Part shown: positions 1 to 7,588 of the stretch, in pieces
How positions within the stretch are numbered: position 1 is the first letter of the stretch
Layout of the letters: every line of letters starts with the position of its first letter
Assembly (NCBI GenBank): GCA_018268415.1
Contig: JAFDWO010000087.1
Span: forward strand, 1-64,000
Source of the DNA: Actinomycetota bacterium
GTDB taxonomy: Bacteria > Actinomycetota > Thermoleophilia > Solirubrobacterales > 70-9
Length of the DNA stretch: 64,000 bases
Direction of reading: 5' to 3'
The notes under the pieces: model-generated
Told to the model about the DNA's origin: nothing
Databases searched by the model: none
Seen by the model: only the letters and a program-made list of their open reading frames with translations
Made by a program: the position numbers and the translations under genes

Positions 1-38
1 GACGCCGGGAACGTCACCCTTTCCGCAACCTTCGGTCC

Positions 39-69
39 GTTCCCGGGCCCGGAAGGAGGGCCCGGGAAC
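39..69. repeat. Hairpin with 12-bp perfect stem
   Basis: Positions 39-50 (gttcccgggccc) are the exact reverse complement of 58-69, separated by a 7-nt loop. It directly precedes the 46-bp palindrome. No T-run follows on either strand, so it is not a typical intrinsic terminator. Confidence 0.75.
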
Positions 70-70
70 A

Positions 71-116
71 CGTTCCGTACTTTGACCCTGCCATGGCAGG
101 GTCAAAGTACGGAACG
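71..116. repeat. 46-bp perfect palindrome
   Basis: Positions 71-93 are the exact reverse complement of 94-116, with no loop and an NcoI-like ccatgg at the centre. As RNA it would form a very stable hairpin; as DNA it could be a recombination or protein-binding site. A perfect loopless 46-bp palindrome is prone to deletion in bacteria, so it is either recent or selected. Function unknown. Confidence 0.85.
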
Positions 117-428
117 CGTCCGTGACGGTTGGACAACACGGGAGGAAGAGTGGAGTTCCCTACGTCTCCGTGACGGGGTCCCTCTTTGGTGGCGGTCCCG
201 TCACGGATCGGTCGCGCCCTCCGGCCCCCGGGGCCGGGATCGGGGGTCCGTGGGACGCGCGTCCCGGATCCGTGGGAGCGCCGTGTCCCTCGCGTGAGGG
301 ATCCGCCCGCACCCTCCCGCGGGGGCCCTCCGTGCTTCCCGCCGCCCGCTCCCCGTACCCCCGGCCGTCTCGGCCACGGCCACAGCCTGCCCGGGCCGTG
401 GACGAGACGGCCGCAACCCTTTCCTCTC

Positions 429-690
429 GGGCGACAGCTTCATGCGGCCGCGTGCCTTTCCCTGCGGGCGACAGCTTCAGGGGGTCGGGGCCCTTTCCCT
501 TGGGCGACAGCTTCAGGGGGCCGGGGCCCTCTCCCTTGGGCGACAGCTCGAGGGGGCCGGGGCCCTTTCCGCCACGGGACCGCTTCAGGGGGTCGGGGCC
601 CTTTCCCCAGGCCTCAACCTGACGGCAGGGTTCGCGGGGCTTCCGGGGCGACAGCTTCAGGGGGCCCCAGCCCTTCCCCGGGTGAGGCCA
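429..690. repeat. Degenerate ~36-bp tandem repeat, about six units
   Basis: Units begin with gggcgacagctt (429, 466, 502, 538, a diverged one near 576, and 648) and continue cagggggycggggccctttccc. Periods between the first four units are 37, 36 and 36 bp. Each unit carries its own short dyad around ggggccc. Unlike CRISPR the whole unit repeats, with no unique spacers. Not a multiple-of-three-constrained protein repeat in any convincing frame. Confidence 0.75.
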
Positions 691-803
691 TCCCTCCGGG
701 ACCGCCCGCAACGCCCCCGCGGAGTGCCGACGCGATCCGCCCGGTGCATCCCGTCCGCCGCCCCACCCTCCGTCTTGTGGAATCAATCATCTAGGGTCGG
801 GCG

Positions 804-1265
804 ATGGACATCGATTTCGCCGCGATCGCCAAGGGGATGGCGATCGCCGTCCCCTACATCTCGCACATGGGCATCGAGGTGACGGAGATGTCGGAGGGCG
901 CGGCGACGGCGGTCCTGCCGGATCGGCCGGAGCTTCACAACCACGTCGGTAGCCAGCACGCCGGGGCGCTCTTCGGGGTTGCCGAGACGGCGAGCGGGGC
1001 AGCATTCGTGGGCGCGTTCGCAGTGCGGATGGGTGATCTGACGCCGCTCGCGCGGAGCGCCGAGATCTCCTACGTCAAGGTCGCGCGCGGCCCGGTCGAG
1101 GCGAAGGCCAGGCTCGGCGTCCCCGCCGCCGAGGCCCTCGCGACCCTCGACAAGGAGGGCCGCGTCGACTTCTCGGTCGAGGTCGAGATGACCGACGGCG
1201 AGGGCGATACGGTCGCTACCGCGACGGTCGACTGGAACGTCCGACTCAAAGACGCAGAGTCCTGA
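804..1265 (+). CDS. PaaI/DUF4442-type hotdog thioesterase
   Basis: A 153-residue single-domain protein of normal length for hotdog-fold acyl-CoA thioesterases of the PaaI/DUF4442 group. These enzymes hydrolyse aromatic or medium-chain acyl-CoAs in the cytosol as dimers or tetramers. The key visible signature is HNHVGSQHAGALFGVAE at residues 45-61: the HAG motif starts the long hotdog helix and carries the catalytic acidic or polar residue. The C-terminal half alternates hydrophobic beta strands (ISYVKVARGPVEAKARL, FSVEVEMTDGEGDTVATATVDWNV), as expected. It starts at an ATG 17 bp before an ABC ATPase gene and probably shares its transcript. The substrate cannot be told from sequence. Confidence 0.85.
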   Translation: MDIDFAAIAKGMAIAVPYISHMGIEVTEMSEGAATAVLPDRPELHNHVGSQHAGALFGVAETASGAAFVGAFAVRMGDLTPLARSAEISYVKVARGPVEAKARLGVPAAEALATLDKEGRVDFSVEVEMTDGEGDTVATATVDWNVRLKDAES

Positions 1266-1282
1266 GCGCGGCAGGAGGTCAG

Positions 1283-2086
1283 GTGGCGGCGATCCGAATG
1301 TCGGGGGTGACCGTGTGGCGCTGGGTCGCCGCGGAGGAACGGCGCGCGGTGCTGCTGTCGGAGGTCGACTGGGCCGTGGAGCCCGGTCAGCATTGGGTCG
1401 TCCTCGGGCCGAACGGCGCGGGGAAGACGACGCTGCTCAACCTCGCGGCCGCGGTCTCGCATCCCTCGGAGGGGACGGTCGAGATCCTGGGGGAGACGCT
1501 GGGCTCCGTCGACATGCGCAAGCTGCGCGAATCGATCGGCTCATTGGAGCCGGGCCTGTCGCGGAAGATCCGCGGGCGCTACACCGGCTTCGAGGTGGTG
1601 CTGACGGGGGCGACCGGGAGCATCGCCCTCCTCCACGATCGGATCACCGCCGACGACCGCGCGCGGGCCGACCGGCTGATGGGCGAAATCGGCGTCGAGC
1701 CCCTGCGGGAGCGCCGCTTCGAAGACTGCTCCCAAGGCGAGCGCCAGCGCCTCCTCCTCGCCCGCTCCCTGATGGACGAGCCCGACCTCCTGCTCCTCGA
1801 CGAGCCGACCACCGGCCTCGACCTCCCCTCCCGCGAGCGCCTGATCGCCTCCCTCGACGCCATGGCCGAAGCCAACGCCAACCTCCCCACCGTCATCGTC
1901 ACCCACCACCTCGAGGAGATCCCGGCCACCACCACCCACGCCCTCCTCCTCCGCGACGGAGCCATCGTCGCCGCCGGCCAGATCGCCGCCGTACTCACCT
2001 CCGAGGCCGTCTCCACCACCTTCGACATCGAGGTCCAAGTCGCCCACAACACGGGCCGCTGGGCCGCAATGGTCATCCGCAGCTAA
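1283..2086 (+). CDS. ABC transporter ATP-binding protein (YlmA-like)
   Basis: A 267-residue ABC ATPase. Walker A is GPNGAGKTT at residues 42-50, the signature is an unusual CSQGERQR near 149-156 (LSGGQ replaced by CSQGE), Walker B is LLLLDEPTTGLD at 169-180, and the H-loop is VTHHLEEI near 207. The start is GTG at 1283, supported by aggagg at 1273-1278. The sequence resembles stand-alone cytosolic ABC proteins of the YlmA/ModF type, in which a CSQGE signature is usual. No permease or binding protein gene lies nearby, so a transport partner is not evident. It is followed by tRNA-Arg 55 bp downstream. Confidence 0.9.
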   Translation: MAAIRMSGVTVWRWVAAEERRAVLLSEVDWAVEPGQHWVVLGPNGAGKTTLLNLAAAVSHPSEGTVEILGETLGSVDMRKLRESIGSLEPGLSRKIRGRYTGFEVVLTGATGSIALLHDRITADDRARADRLMGEIGVEPLRERRFEDCSQGERQRLLLARSLMDEPDLLLLDEPTTGLDLPSRERLIASLDAMAEANANLPTVIVTHHLEEIPATTTHALLLRDGAIVAAGQIAAVLTSEAVSTTFDIEVQVAHNTGRWAAMVIRS

Positions 2087-2140
2087 AATCCCGCGTCCCG
2101 CGGAGCGGCGGCCCTCACAGGCCCGGCTCCCAGGGTACGC

Positions 2141-2214
2141 GCGCCCGTAGCTCAGCCGGATAGAGCGTCGGTCTACGAAACCGAAGGTCATTGGTTCGAA
2201 TCCAATCGGGCGCA
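2141..2214 (+). tRNA. tRNA-Arg (anticodon ACG)
   Basis: A complete cloverleaf can be drawn. The acceptor stem gcgcccg pairs with cgggcgc, the D arm is gctc...gagc, the anticodon stem tcggt/accga encloses loop ctacgaa (anticodon ACG, wobble A to inosine), the T stem attgg/ccaat encloses ttcgaat, and the discriminator is A. CCA is not encoded. Its 3' 46 nt recur at 11354-11399, so it is the probable integration target of the following island. Confidence 0.95.
2169..2214 (+). repeat. Putative attL (3' part of tRNA-Arg)
   Basis: These 46 nt, from the anticodon stem to the discriminator base, match 11354-11399 at 44 positions in the same orientation. The intact tRNA at the left end and a tRNA 3' fragment at the right end is the classic footprint of a tyrosine-recombinase element integrated in a tRNA gene. 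Confidence 0.7.
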
Positions 2215-2461
2215 TGCGGTTCGGCTCGCCAGAGTGGCTTGAGGCCATAGTTAGCCTCTTTGATCGTCCGTCTTCAAGGCCTGAGCCATCTTCTCGACAG
2301 GCAGGGATTTCCAGCGATTAGAGGTGGTCCTTCCCTTCTGGACCCACAGGGGGACGCTTCCCGCGCCTGGCAAATGGTGCTCCTCTGCTTGGTGCCAGCT
2401 ATCCAGTGCTAGACGGGTAAGCATCCGGAGCTATGTCCGCCACCAAGCCATAATCGCTTTC

Positions 2462-3607
2462 ATGCCGGTAAGGGTCGATGTCCAGCCTTCTCTGTTGTCC
2501 TGGGCCGCAGAGCGCTCCGGGCGGGACGAGGACGATCTTCGGCGGCGCTTCCCGCGGCTCTTGGACTGGCTCGAGGGAGCGTCGAAGCCCACGGTCAAGC
2601 AATTGGAGGGGTTTGCGCGAGCAACCAATACGCCATTCGGCTTCATGTTCCTGCCAGAGCCGCCCGACGAGCCAATGCCAGTGCCGGACTTTCGCACGAT
2701 GCCCCGGGGGCGCACCGCCCGGCCTAGCCCAAACCTGCTCGACACGATTTATCTCTGCGAACAGCGTCAGGACTGGTATCGGAATTATCTGCGTTCGAAT
2801 GGGGCTGCCCCACTCAGTTTCGTTCGTTCCGTCGACATCGGGGTTGGCGTCGAGCGAGCGGCTCGCCTCATCCAGGAAACTCTCGACTTCGGCGTCGATG
2901 CTCGGCGAGCAGTCCCAAATTGGTCGGAAGCACTCCGCCGCTTTGCCGAAAAGTCCGAGGAAGTCGGTGTGCTGGTGATGATCAGCGGCGTCGTCGGAAG
3001 CAATACCCACCGCAAGCTTGATCCTCAAGAGTTTCGCGGCTTCGCACTTGTCGACGATCTCGCACCTGTGATCTTCGTGAACGGGGCCGACACGAAGGCG
3101 GCTCAGATATTTACGCTGGCTCACGAGCTCGCTCATGTCTGGCTCGGCCAGACCGCACTCTCTAACGCCGGGCTTGATCGCAGGTCGGACGACGCAACCG
3201 AGCGCTGGTGTAATGCAGTCGCTGGTGAGTTTCTGGTTCCCGCCCGGGACCTGCGGTCGGAGTTCGACGGCGATGCCCAACTCTCTCACGAGGTGACGCG
3301 GCTTGCCCGGACCTTCAAAGTGAGCACTCTCGTCATCCTGCGGCGCCTATTTGACGGCGGCTATATGAACTGGCAGGCCTACCAGGCTGCATATGACGAG
3401 CAGCTCTCCCAGATCCAGCAGGTCGCGACTCCCGGGGGCGGGAACTTCTACAACACCCAGCCCGTTCGAACCAGCAAGCAGTTCGCCCGCGCCGTTCTTT
3501 CAGACACTATGGAAGGGCGAACCCTTCATCGCGATGCCTTCCGATTGTTGGGAGTACGCAAATACGAGACGTTCAGAGAGCTTGCGGATCACCTGGGGGC
3601 CGAGTGA
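2462..3607 (+). CDS. ImmA/IrrE family metallopeptidase
   Basis: A 381-residue protein with the zinc-peptidase motif HELAH at residues 221-225 inside IFTLAHELAHVWLG, typical of the ImmA/IrrE (COG2856) family. The first ~60 residues (VQPSLLSWAAERSG..., VKQLEGFARATNTPFGFMF) look like the HTH-like region often fused to this family. Family members cleave repressors or act as regulatory partners of toxins. The chosen start is ATG 2462; the open frame continues upstream but that part has no family-like sequence. The stop overlaps the downstream PIN-domain gene by 4 nt, so the two are co-translated. This ImmA-DUF4411 pairing is a recurring, predicted toxin-antitoxin arrangement. Confidence 0.9.
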   Translation: MPVRVDVQPSLLSWAAERSGRDEDDLRRRFPRLLDWLEGASKPTVKQLEGFARATNTPFGFMFLPEPPDEPMPVPDFRTMPRGRTARPSPNLLDTIYLCEQRQDWYRNYLRSNGAAPLSFVRSVDIGVGVERAARLIQETLDFGVDARRAVPNWSEALRRFAEKSEEVGVLVMISGVVGSNTHRKLDPQEFRGFALVDDLAPVIFVNGADTKAAQIFTLAHELAHVWLGQTALSNAGLDRRSDDATERWCNAVAGEFLVPARDLRSEFDGDAQLSHEVTRLARTFKVSTLVILRRLFDGGYMNWQAYQAAYDEQLSQIQQVATPGGGNFYNTQPVRTSKQFARAVLSDTMEGRTLHRDAFRLLGVRKYETFRELADHLGAE

Positions 3608-4089
3608 GATATCTGCTCGACTCCAACGTCTTCATCCAGGCCAAGAATCTCCACTACGGATTCGATTTTTGCCCGGCATTCTGGGATTGGATCATCGAGA
3701 AGCAGCAGGCCGGAGTCGTCTACAGCATCGAGAAAGTCGCAGACGAGCTCCGAGCAGGCGCCGATGAGCTGTCTGATTGGGCCGATGCCCGTCGCGACTT
3801 ATTTCTGCCGCTCGATGATGAGGTCGTCCCCAGCCTCGCGACCGTAAGCCGGTGGGCTTCAGGTGCGGGGTACGAGCCCTCGGCGGTGAGCACCTTTCTC
3901 CAAGTGGCCGACTACTACCTGATCGCTCATGCACACGCTCACGGGATCACCGTCGTGACGCACGAGGTCCCCGCAGAAGGTGCTCGGAAAATCAAGATTC
4001 CGAATGCCTGTATCGCTATGCAGGTGCCCTGCATCTCCCCTTACGAGATGCTTAGGGCAGAGAGGGCCCGCTTCGTCTTGCCAGCCTGA
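3604..4089 (+). CDS. DUF4411 (PIN-domain) protein, putative toxin
   Basis: A 161-residue protein starting with MRYLLDSNVFIQAKN, where D6 is the first acidic residue of a PIN nuclease site. It continues with the DUF4411 hallmarks FDFCPAFWDWI, SIEKVADEL, the central ADYYLIAHAHAHG and VVTHEVP, and C-terminal IKIPNAC...PYEMLR. PIN domains are Mg-dependent RNases; most act as VapC-type toxins. Start is GTG 3604, overlapping the stop of the ImmA/IrrE gene in GTGA, so translation is coupled. Length is normal for the family and acidic positions are kept, so it is probably intact. Confidence 0.88.
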   Translation: MRYLLDSNVFIQAKNLHYGFDFCPAFWDWIIEKQQAGVVYSIEKVADELRAGADELSDWADARRDLFLPLDDEVVPSLATVSRWASGAGYEPSAVSTFLQVADYYLIAHAHAHGITVVTHEVPAEGARKIKIPNACIAMQVPCISPYEMLRAERARFVLPA

Positions 4090-4554
4090 ATTCACCACGA
4101 ATGGCTCGTGTCAAATTGAAGTCCCGAAGCGGGTGCTAAAGGCCGAAGGATGCACCACGGTCTCCGGCGCCCCGGCATAGGGCGGCTGTTCGCTCCTTGG
4201 GTGAGTCGGTCATTCCGGCCGCCGATTAGCGGAGCCTCCTCCGGACGGGCTTCGCCCGTCCTTCCCCCGGCTCTGCTGTCGCCCGGTCATGACCGACTCA
4301 CACCCATGCGCGAATCCACCTGGCCCGAGGCAGGGCCGTCAAGAACCTCATCGATCGACCGGCCGCTCCAGGTCCTCGACGCGGGCGGCGGGACGAAACC
4401 GGGCCGCCGTACGTTATGTGCTCATGAGCCACTCCAAGACCCGGACGACGACCTCCCGTGGTTGGCGATCGAACCACACCTCCTGCACGAGCTTGCCGAG
4501 TTCCTCTCGACGCTCGGGTCGGCGCCGCTCGCCACCCACCTGGACGGGGCGGGG
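4090..4554. other. Intergenic stretch between PIN gene and integrase
   Basis: The open frame of the integrase continues upstream to 4150, but the translated extension is low-complexity and has no recombinase-like sequence, so I treat this stretch as non-coding. It contains the ~105-bp imperfect hairpin at 4198-4304. Nothing else is recognised. Confidence 0.5.
4198..4304. repeat. Long imperfect palindrome (~105 bp hairpin)
   Basis: The outer arms gtgagtcggtcat (4201-4213) and atgaccgactcac (4289-4301) are exact reverse complements. A 2-nt bulge separates them from a further ggg/ccc. The intermediate arms (ccgg...agc...gagcc against ggctc...gct...cccgg) are imperfectly paired. The core is ggacgggc/gcccgtcc (4243-4250, 4254-4261). 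It could be a MITE, a recombination site for the adjacent integrase, or a folded leader RNA. Confidence 0.7.
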
Positions 4555-5799
4555 GTGAGCGAGATGTCCGAGGACACGCGGCGTTTCGTCGACACCAAGA
4601 CCCGCTACCAGGGGGTCTTCGCCCGCCACCAGCTGAGCTGTGACCTCGCGGCCGACGGCAGCAAGCGCTGCACCTGTAAGCCGAGCTACTACGGCACGGT
4701 CTGGGACAAGGAGCGGGGCCTGAACCGCAGGACCGCGCGGGGGCAAACGGTCTCGGAGGCGCGTAACCGCCGCGCCGATCTCCTGGCCAGGGTCAGATCG
4801 AAGAGGGCCGAGCCGATCGCGGTGAGGATGTCCTTCCGCGACGCCCACACCTCCTTCATCTCCGACTGCAAGGACGGAGTGGCGCTGAACAAGCACGGCA
4901 GGCGCTACAAGGCGGCTGCGATCGCGAATCTCGACTCCTCGCTGAAGAAGCTTCCCGCTCCCCTGAGGGGCAAGCAGCTCACCGAGATCGGCCGCGGCGA
5001 TCTCCAGCGGGCGGTCGACGACTTCAGACGGGCGGGACTCTCGAGCTCACGGATCCGCGGTGTCGTCAACTCCGCCCGCGCCCTCTACCGCTGGGCCGAA
5101 GATCGCGAGCTCGTCACCGACCACGAACTGGACCGGGTCCGTCTTCCCGCCAACGACTCCGTCGAACGCGATCGGGTCGCCTCCCCGGGGGAATTCGCCC
5201 TCCTCCTATCGAAGCTGAAGGGCGCCGACGCGCTCCCCCTCGCGCTGGCCGGATACGGGACGGCCCGTCTGCAGGAGATCCGCGCTCTCGAATGGTCGGA
5301 GGTCGACTTCGAGCGGGGCCTGATCCTCCTTGCCGACGACGAGGAGGCAAGGAAATCGGAAGCGGCACGTCGAGTCGTGCCGATGGTGGCTTGCCTACGC
5401 GCCCGGCTTCGCGCACAGTGGATCGCCCAGGACCGGCCGACGAGCGGACGGGTGTGTCCGCCGCGGAGGGAGTCGGACTCGGGGATGGTCTCCTTGGACC
5501 AGCTGCAGAAGCGGGTGAAGAAGATCTGGGAGGACCAGAAGCTTCGGCCCATCGGCCTGCAGGAGGCACGTCATACCTCCGCGACCTGGCTCGACCATGC
5601 CGGGGTCGCCCCGAAGGTCGCGTTGGTCTTCATGGGACACAAAGCCCCGCAGCGTCAGCCCGATGCGGCTCCTATCACTCTGCGTCGTTACACGCACGTC
5701 CTGCCGGGAGAGCTCGAGCGTGCCCGCGATCAGCTCGACCGGTTCATTGCAGAGCGCGAGGTTGGTGAAGAAAACGATGATTTCAGCTCTTCCGAATAG
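4555..5799 (+). CDS. Tyrosine recombinase (phage-type integrase)
   Basis: A 414-residue site-specific recombinase counted from GTG 4555 (ATG 4564 is a close alternative). The N-terminal part has a Cys-rich CDLAADGSKRCTC patch and an AP2-like arm-binding region, then a SAM-like core-binding domain near 95-200 (FRDAHTSFISD...). The catalytic domain shows Arg at YGTARLQEIRALEW (R238), the second box as LQEARH (R339), MGHK (H362) and the nucleophile in LRRYTHV (Y379). The first His of the HxxR box is Gln, a tolerated variant. It is the likely integrase of the tRNA-Arg island although it sits ~2.3 kb from the tRNA. It appears intact. Confidence 0.9.
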   Translation: MSEMSEDTRRFVDTKTRYQGVFARHQLSCDLAADGSKRCTCKPSYYGTVWDKERGLNRRTARGQTVSEARNRRADLLARVRSKRAEPIAVRMSFRDAHTSFISDCKDGVALNKHGRRYKAAAIANLDSSLKKLPAPLRGKQLTEIGRGDLQRAVDDFRRAGLSSSRIRGVVNSARALYRWAEDRELVTDHELDRVRLPANDSVERDRVASPGEFALLLSKLKGADALPLALAGYGTARLQEIRALEWSEVDFERGLILLADDEEARKSEAARRVVPMVACLRARLRAQWIAQDRPTSGRVCPPRRESDSGMVSLDQLQKRVKKIWEDQKLRPIGLQEARHTSATWLDHAGVAPKVALVFMGHKAPQRQPDAAPITLRRYTHVLPGELERARDQLDRFIAEREVGEENDDFSSSE

Positions 5800-5950
5800 T
5801 CCGCCCCGTCGGTCGCCCCGGCTCTGTGGGGCCCGGAGATTCGGCTGGTTCCGCGATGCCGCGTCCGCGTAGAGATCGCGCCTAGGCTGCCGGGGGGCCC
5901 AGCTGAAGTAGGTTGGACCGCTCCCCCCGGCCGTTGTCACCCAAGGCCAC

Positions 5951-6807
5951 TCATCTGTTTAGGGATCTGAGGCCATCCTCCCAGACGGCTGCCACCTCCT
6001 TCGGCGTGCGGTAGTCGAGGCCCGAGTGGGGCCGGTGGTGGTAGGCCTCGACGTAGGCGGCGATCGCCGATCGGGCCTGGTCGAGGGTCTCGAACTCCGA
6101 GCGCCAGATGCAGCGCTCCTTCAGGTAGCGGAACCAGGACTCGATGAAGGCCTGGGACTCGGGGTCGCGGTAGGTGCCGCGACGATGGGTGATGCCGAGG
6201 CCCGAGAGCACCATCCGGGTCCGTCGGGCGCTGTAGGCGGAGCCATTATCCGTGCCGAGAACGAGCTGACCCGGCGAGATCGCCCGCATCGAGGCCATCT
6301 CCTCGATCAGCTCGCAGGCCTCGACGGCCCGGCAGCGCAACTCCAAGGACCAACCGACGATCTCCCGCGTGCAGCAGTCGATCGCCGCGTTCAGATGGCA
6401 CCAGCCGTGCTCGGCGACCCAGATGCTCGTCATGTCGAGGTGCCAGAGCTCGTCGGGGCGGGTGACCTGGAAGTAGCCGGGCCGTTTCCGCCTCGGCTCG
6501 TGGGGTCCTTGCCGTTGGATCAGCTTCTGCTCGCGCATCACCCGCAGGACGCGCTTGCGGTTGACCGCGATCCCGAGTCTGCGGCGGGTGAGCGCCCAGA
6601 CCATCCGGTAACCGTCGGTCGGGTTGGCCTTCGCCACCTCGACGATCGCCGCATCGACGGCGTCGGAGACCGGCCGCCCCGAGGCGGCCGGTCTTCTCCT
6701 CGGGATCCGGTAGATCGCCTGGCGGCTGACCTGTAGGACGCGCGCCGTGGTCGCGACGGGATATCCTCCGCGACCAACCTCCGAGACCGGGCGACGCGCT
6801 CCTTCAC
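5951..6807 (-). pseudogene. IS3-type transposase OrfB, frameshifted
   Basis: OrfB starts at GTG 6807, overlapping the OrfA stop in GTGA, and reads VKERVARSRRLVAE. It must then change frame near 6765 to continue GYPVATTARVLQVSRQAIYR and the whole catalytic core. A one-base loss in a gga repeat (cctcc on the + strand at 6764-6768) explains it. The core from 6637 down is complete: DELWHLDMTSIW (D), LGTDNGSAYS (D) and AFIESWFRYLKER (E) form the DDE triad, followed by the C-terminal YHHRPHSGLDYRTP signature of IS3 transposases. With the shift no full-length transposase is made unless ribosomes frameshift at this point. Confidence 0.85.
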
Positions 6808-7130
6808 TCCCAACCCCGCAACGCTTTTCCCGCTATCTCGAGCTCCAGCGTCTTGCGACCCAGGACCCGCTCGAGCTCGGCTATCCGCTTCTCCTTGGCC
6901 TTCTCGCCGGCGCGCTCCTCCTTGCCGGCGAAGCGCTCGGCCCCGGCCTCCAGCAGCTGCTCACGCCACTGGTAGTAGAGGGCTTCCTGGATCTGGTGCT
7001 CGCGGCAGACGTCGCGGACCGATCGGTCCTCGCGCAGGCCCGCCAGGACGATCTCCAGCTTCTGCTTGGCGGTGAACTTCCGCCGTTGTTTCTCGCTCAA
7101 CTCGCTTCTCCTTCGGGTCGAGCGACCCAT
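6804..7130 (-). CDS. IS3-type transposase OrfA
   Basis: A 108-residue OrfA with an N-terminal HTH (RRKFTAKQKLEIVLAGLREDRSVRDVCREHQIQEALYYQWREQLLEAG) of the transposase_8/InsE type, followed by a C-terminal heptad helix (EKAKEKRIAELERVLGRKTLELEIAGKAL) used for oligomerisation. It binds IS ends together with OrfB. Its stop codon overlaps the OrfB GTG start by 4 nt, so coupling rather than programmed frameshifting seems to be used here. The frame is open and undamaged. Confidence 0.9.
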   Translation of the reverse strand: MGRSTRRRSELSEKQRRKFTAKQKLEIVLAGLREDRSVRDVCREHQIQEALYYQWREQLLEAGAERFAGKEERAGEKAKEKRIAELERVLGRKTLELEIAGKALRGWE

Positions 7131-7142
7131 CCTCGAGTCGCC

Positions 7143-7187
7143 CCCGGACGGCCTCGTCGGGGCTTCGCCCCTCCTCGGCCGTCCGGG
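7143..7187. repeat. Hairpin upstream of OrfA
   Basis: cccggacggcc (7143-7153) is the exact reverse complement of 7177-7187, with a secondary ggggc/ttcg/cccc stem in between. It lies at the 5' side of the IS just inside its proposed right end. Such hairpins often protect IS genes against read-through transcription from outside. Confidence 0.6.
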
Positions 7188-7352
7188 TCGTCTCTAGGAG
7201 GCGGGTGTCAATGCGGCGGAGGGGAGCGGTCCACATCTCACCCTCCGAACTTGTCGCGTTCGTACGCAAGTACGAGAGGTTGCTCCCGCCGCGGGTTCGG
7301 ACCTGGTTTGAGCTCGCGAAGAGGTAGATCGCGGGCGGTGCAGCTTGAAGTA

Positions 7353-7440
7353 GCGGTCTACATAAGGTCGATTCTCGGGCGTCTACGTAGGTCCCTTTCT
7401 CGGGCGTCGACATAATGGCCCTTAATCGGGCGTCCATGAT
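7353..7440. repeat. ~26-bp tandem repeat, 3.5 copies
   Basis: Units start with gcg-gtctacat, gcgtctacgtag, gcgtcgacataa and gcgtccat at 7353, 7379, 7404 and 7430, each ending in the tcgg that runs into the next unit. Periods are 26, 25 and 26 bp. Repeated short blocks of this kind resemble the multiple terminal repeats of IS21-type elements, but no istA/istB gene is present. Confidence 0.6.
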
Positions 7441-7513
7441 CTGCGGACGAGAGGTGGGGCGATTCCATGGATCGGACCGGAGCCACGACAGGCGCTCGGT
7501 ATGCGATGACCGA

Positions 7514-7560
7514 GAGAAACTCCGCAGCCTCGGCTCAGGCCTAAGGCTGCGGAGTTCTCG
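7514..7560 (-). terminator. Intrinsic terminator of the 8683-7589 operon
   Basis: aactccgcagcct (7518-7530) pairs perfectly with aggctgcggagtt (7544-7556), 13 bp around a 13-nt loop, extendable through gag/ctc. On the minus strand the stem is followed by tttctctc. It lies 29 bp beyond the stop of the minus-strand gene. Confidence 0.75.
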
Positions 7561-7588
7561 CGGCGACCTGACCTCCGGGGAAAAGGCC

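Larger units (their letters stand above)
1..803. other. Non-coding GC-rich stretch without a credible gene
   Basis: Several open frames run through this stretch on both strands, but all are Arg/Pro/Gly-rich, overlap each other, and shadow a tandem DNA repeat, so none is annotated. Visible contents are a 12-bp-stem hairpin (39-69), a 46-bp perfect palindrome (71-116) and a ~36-bp degenerate tandem repeat (429-690). The promoter of the downstream thioesterase gene should lie at its right edge; no clear -10/-35 pair is seen. Confidence 0.6.
5935..7210 (-). mobile_element. IS3-family insertion sequence, defective
   Basis: Two minus-strand frames, a short HTH OrfA and a DDE OrfB, give the IS3 layout over ~1.28 kb. 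Possible ends are TGTCACCC at 5935 and, read on the other strand, TGACACCC at 7210 (7 of 8 matches, TG...CA termini). The repeats degenerate quickly inward and I see no target duplication, so the exact ends are tentative. OrfB carries a frameshift, so the copy should be unable to move by itself. Confidence 0.7.
7211..7588. other. Gene-poor stretch right of the IS
   Basis: It begins with a 38-codon open frame (7211-7327, MRRRGAVHISPSELVAFV...) preceded by ggagg, perhaps the tail of a gene truncated by the IS. It also holds a ~26-bp tandem repeat (7353-7440) and the terminator of the minus-strand genes (7514-7560). No other gene is seen. Confidence 0.4.

Noticed and set aside
429-690. Possible CRISPR array
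   Set aside because: The entire ~36-bp unit repeats with no unique spacers, and there are no cas genes.
82-882. Several overlapping open frames on both strands in the first 800 bases
   Set aside because: They are Arg/Pro/Gly-rich, mutually overlapping and follow the DNA repeat; no domain or codon pattern of neighbouring genes.
4150-4554. N-terminal extension of the integrase to 4150
   Set aside because: The extra 135 residues include the long hairpin DNA and have no recombinase-like sequence; GTG 4555 or ATG 4564 is more plausible.
6804-6840. Programmed -1 frameshift between OrfA and OrfB as in typical IS3 elements
   Set aside because: OrfB has its own GTG overlapping the OrfA stop; the frame break lies ~40 nt later and is better explained by a one-base loss.
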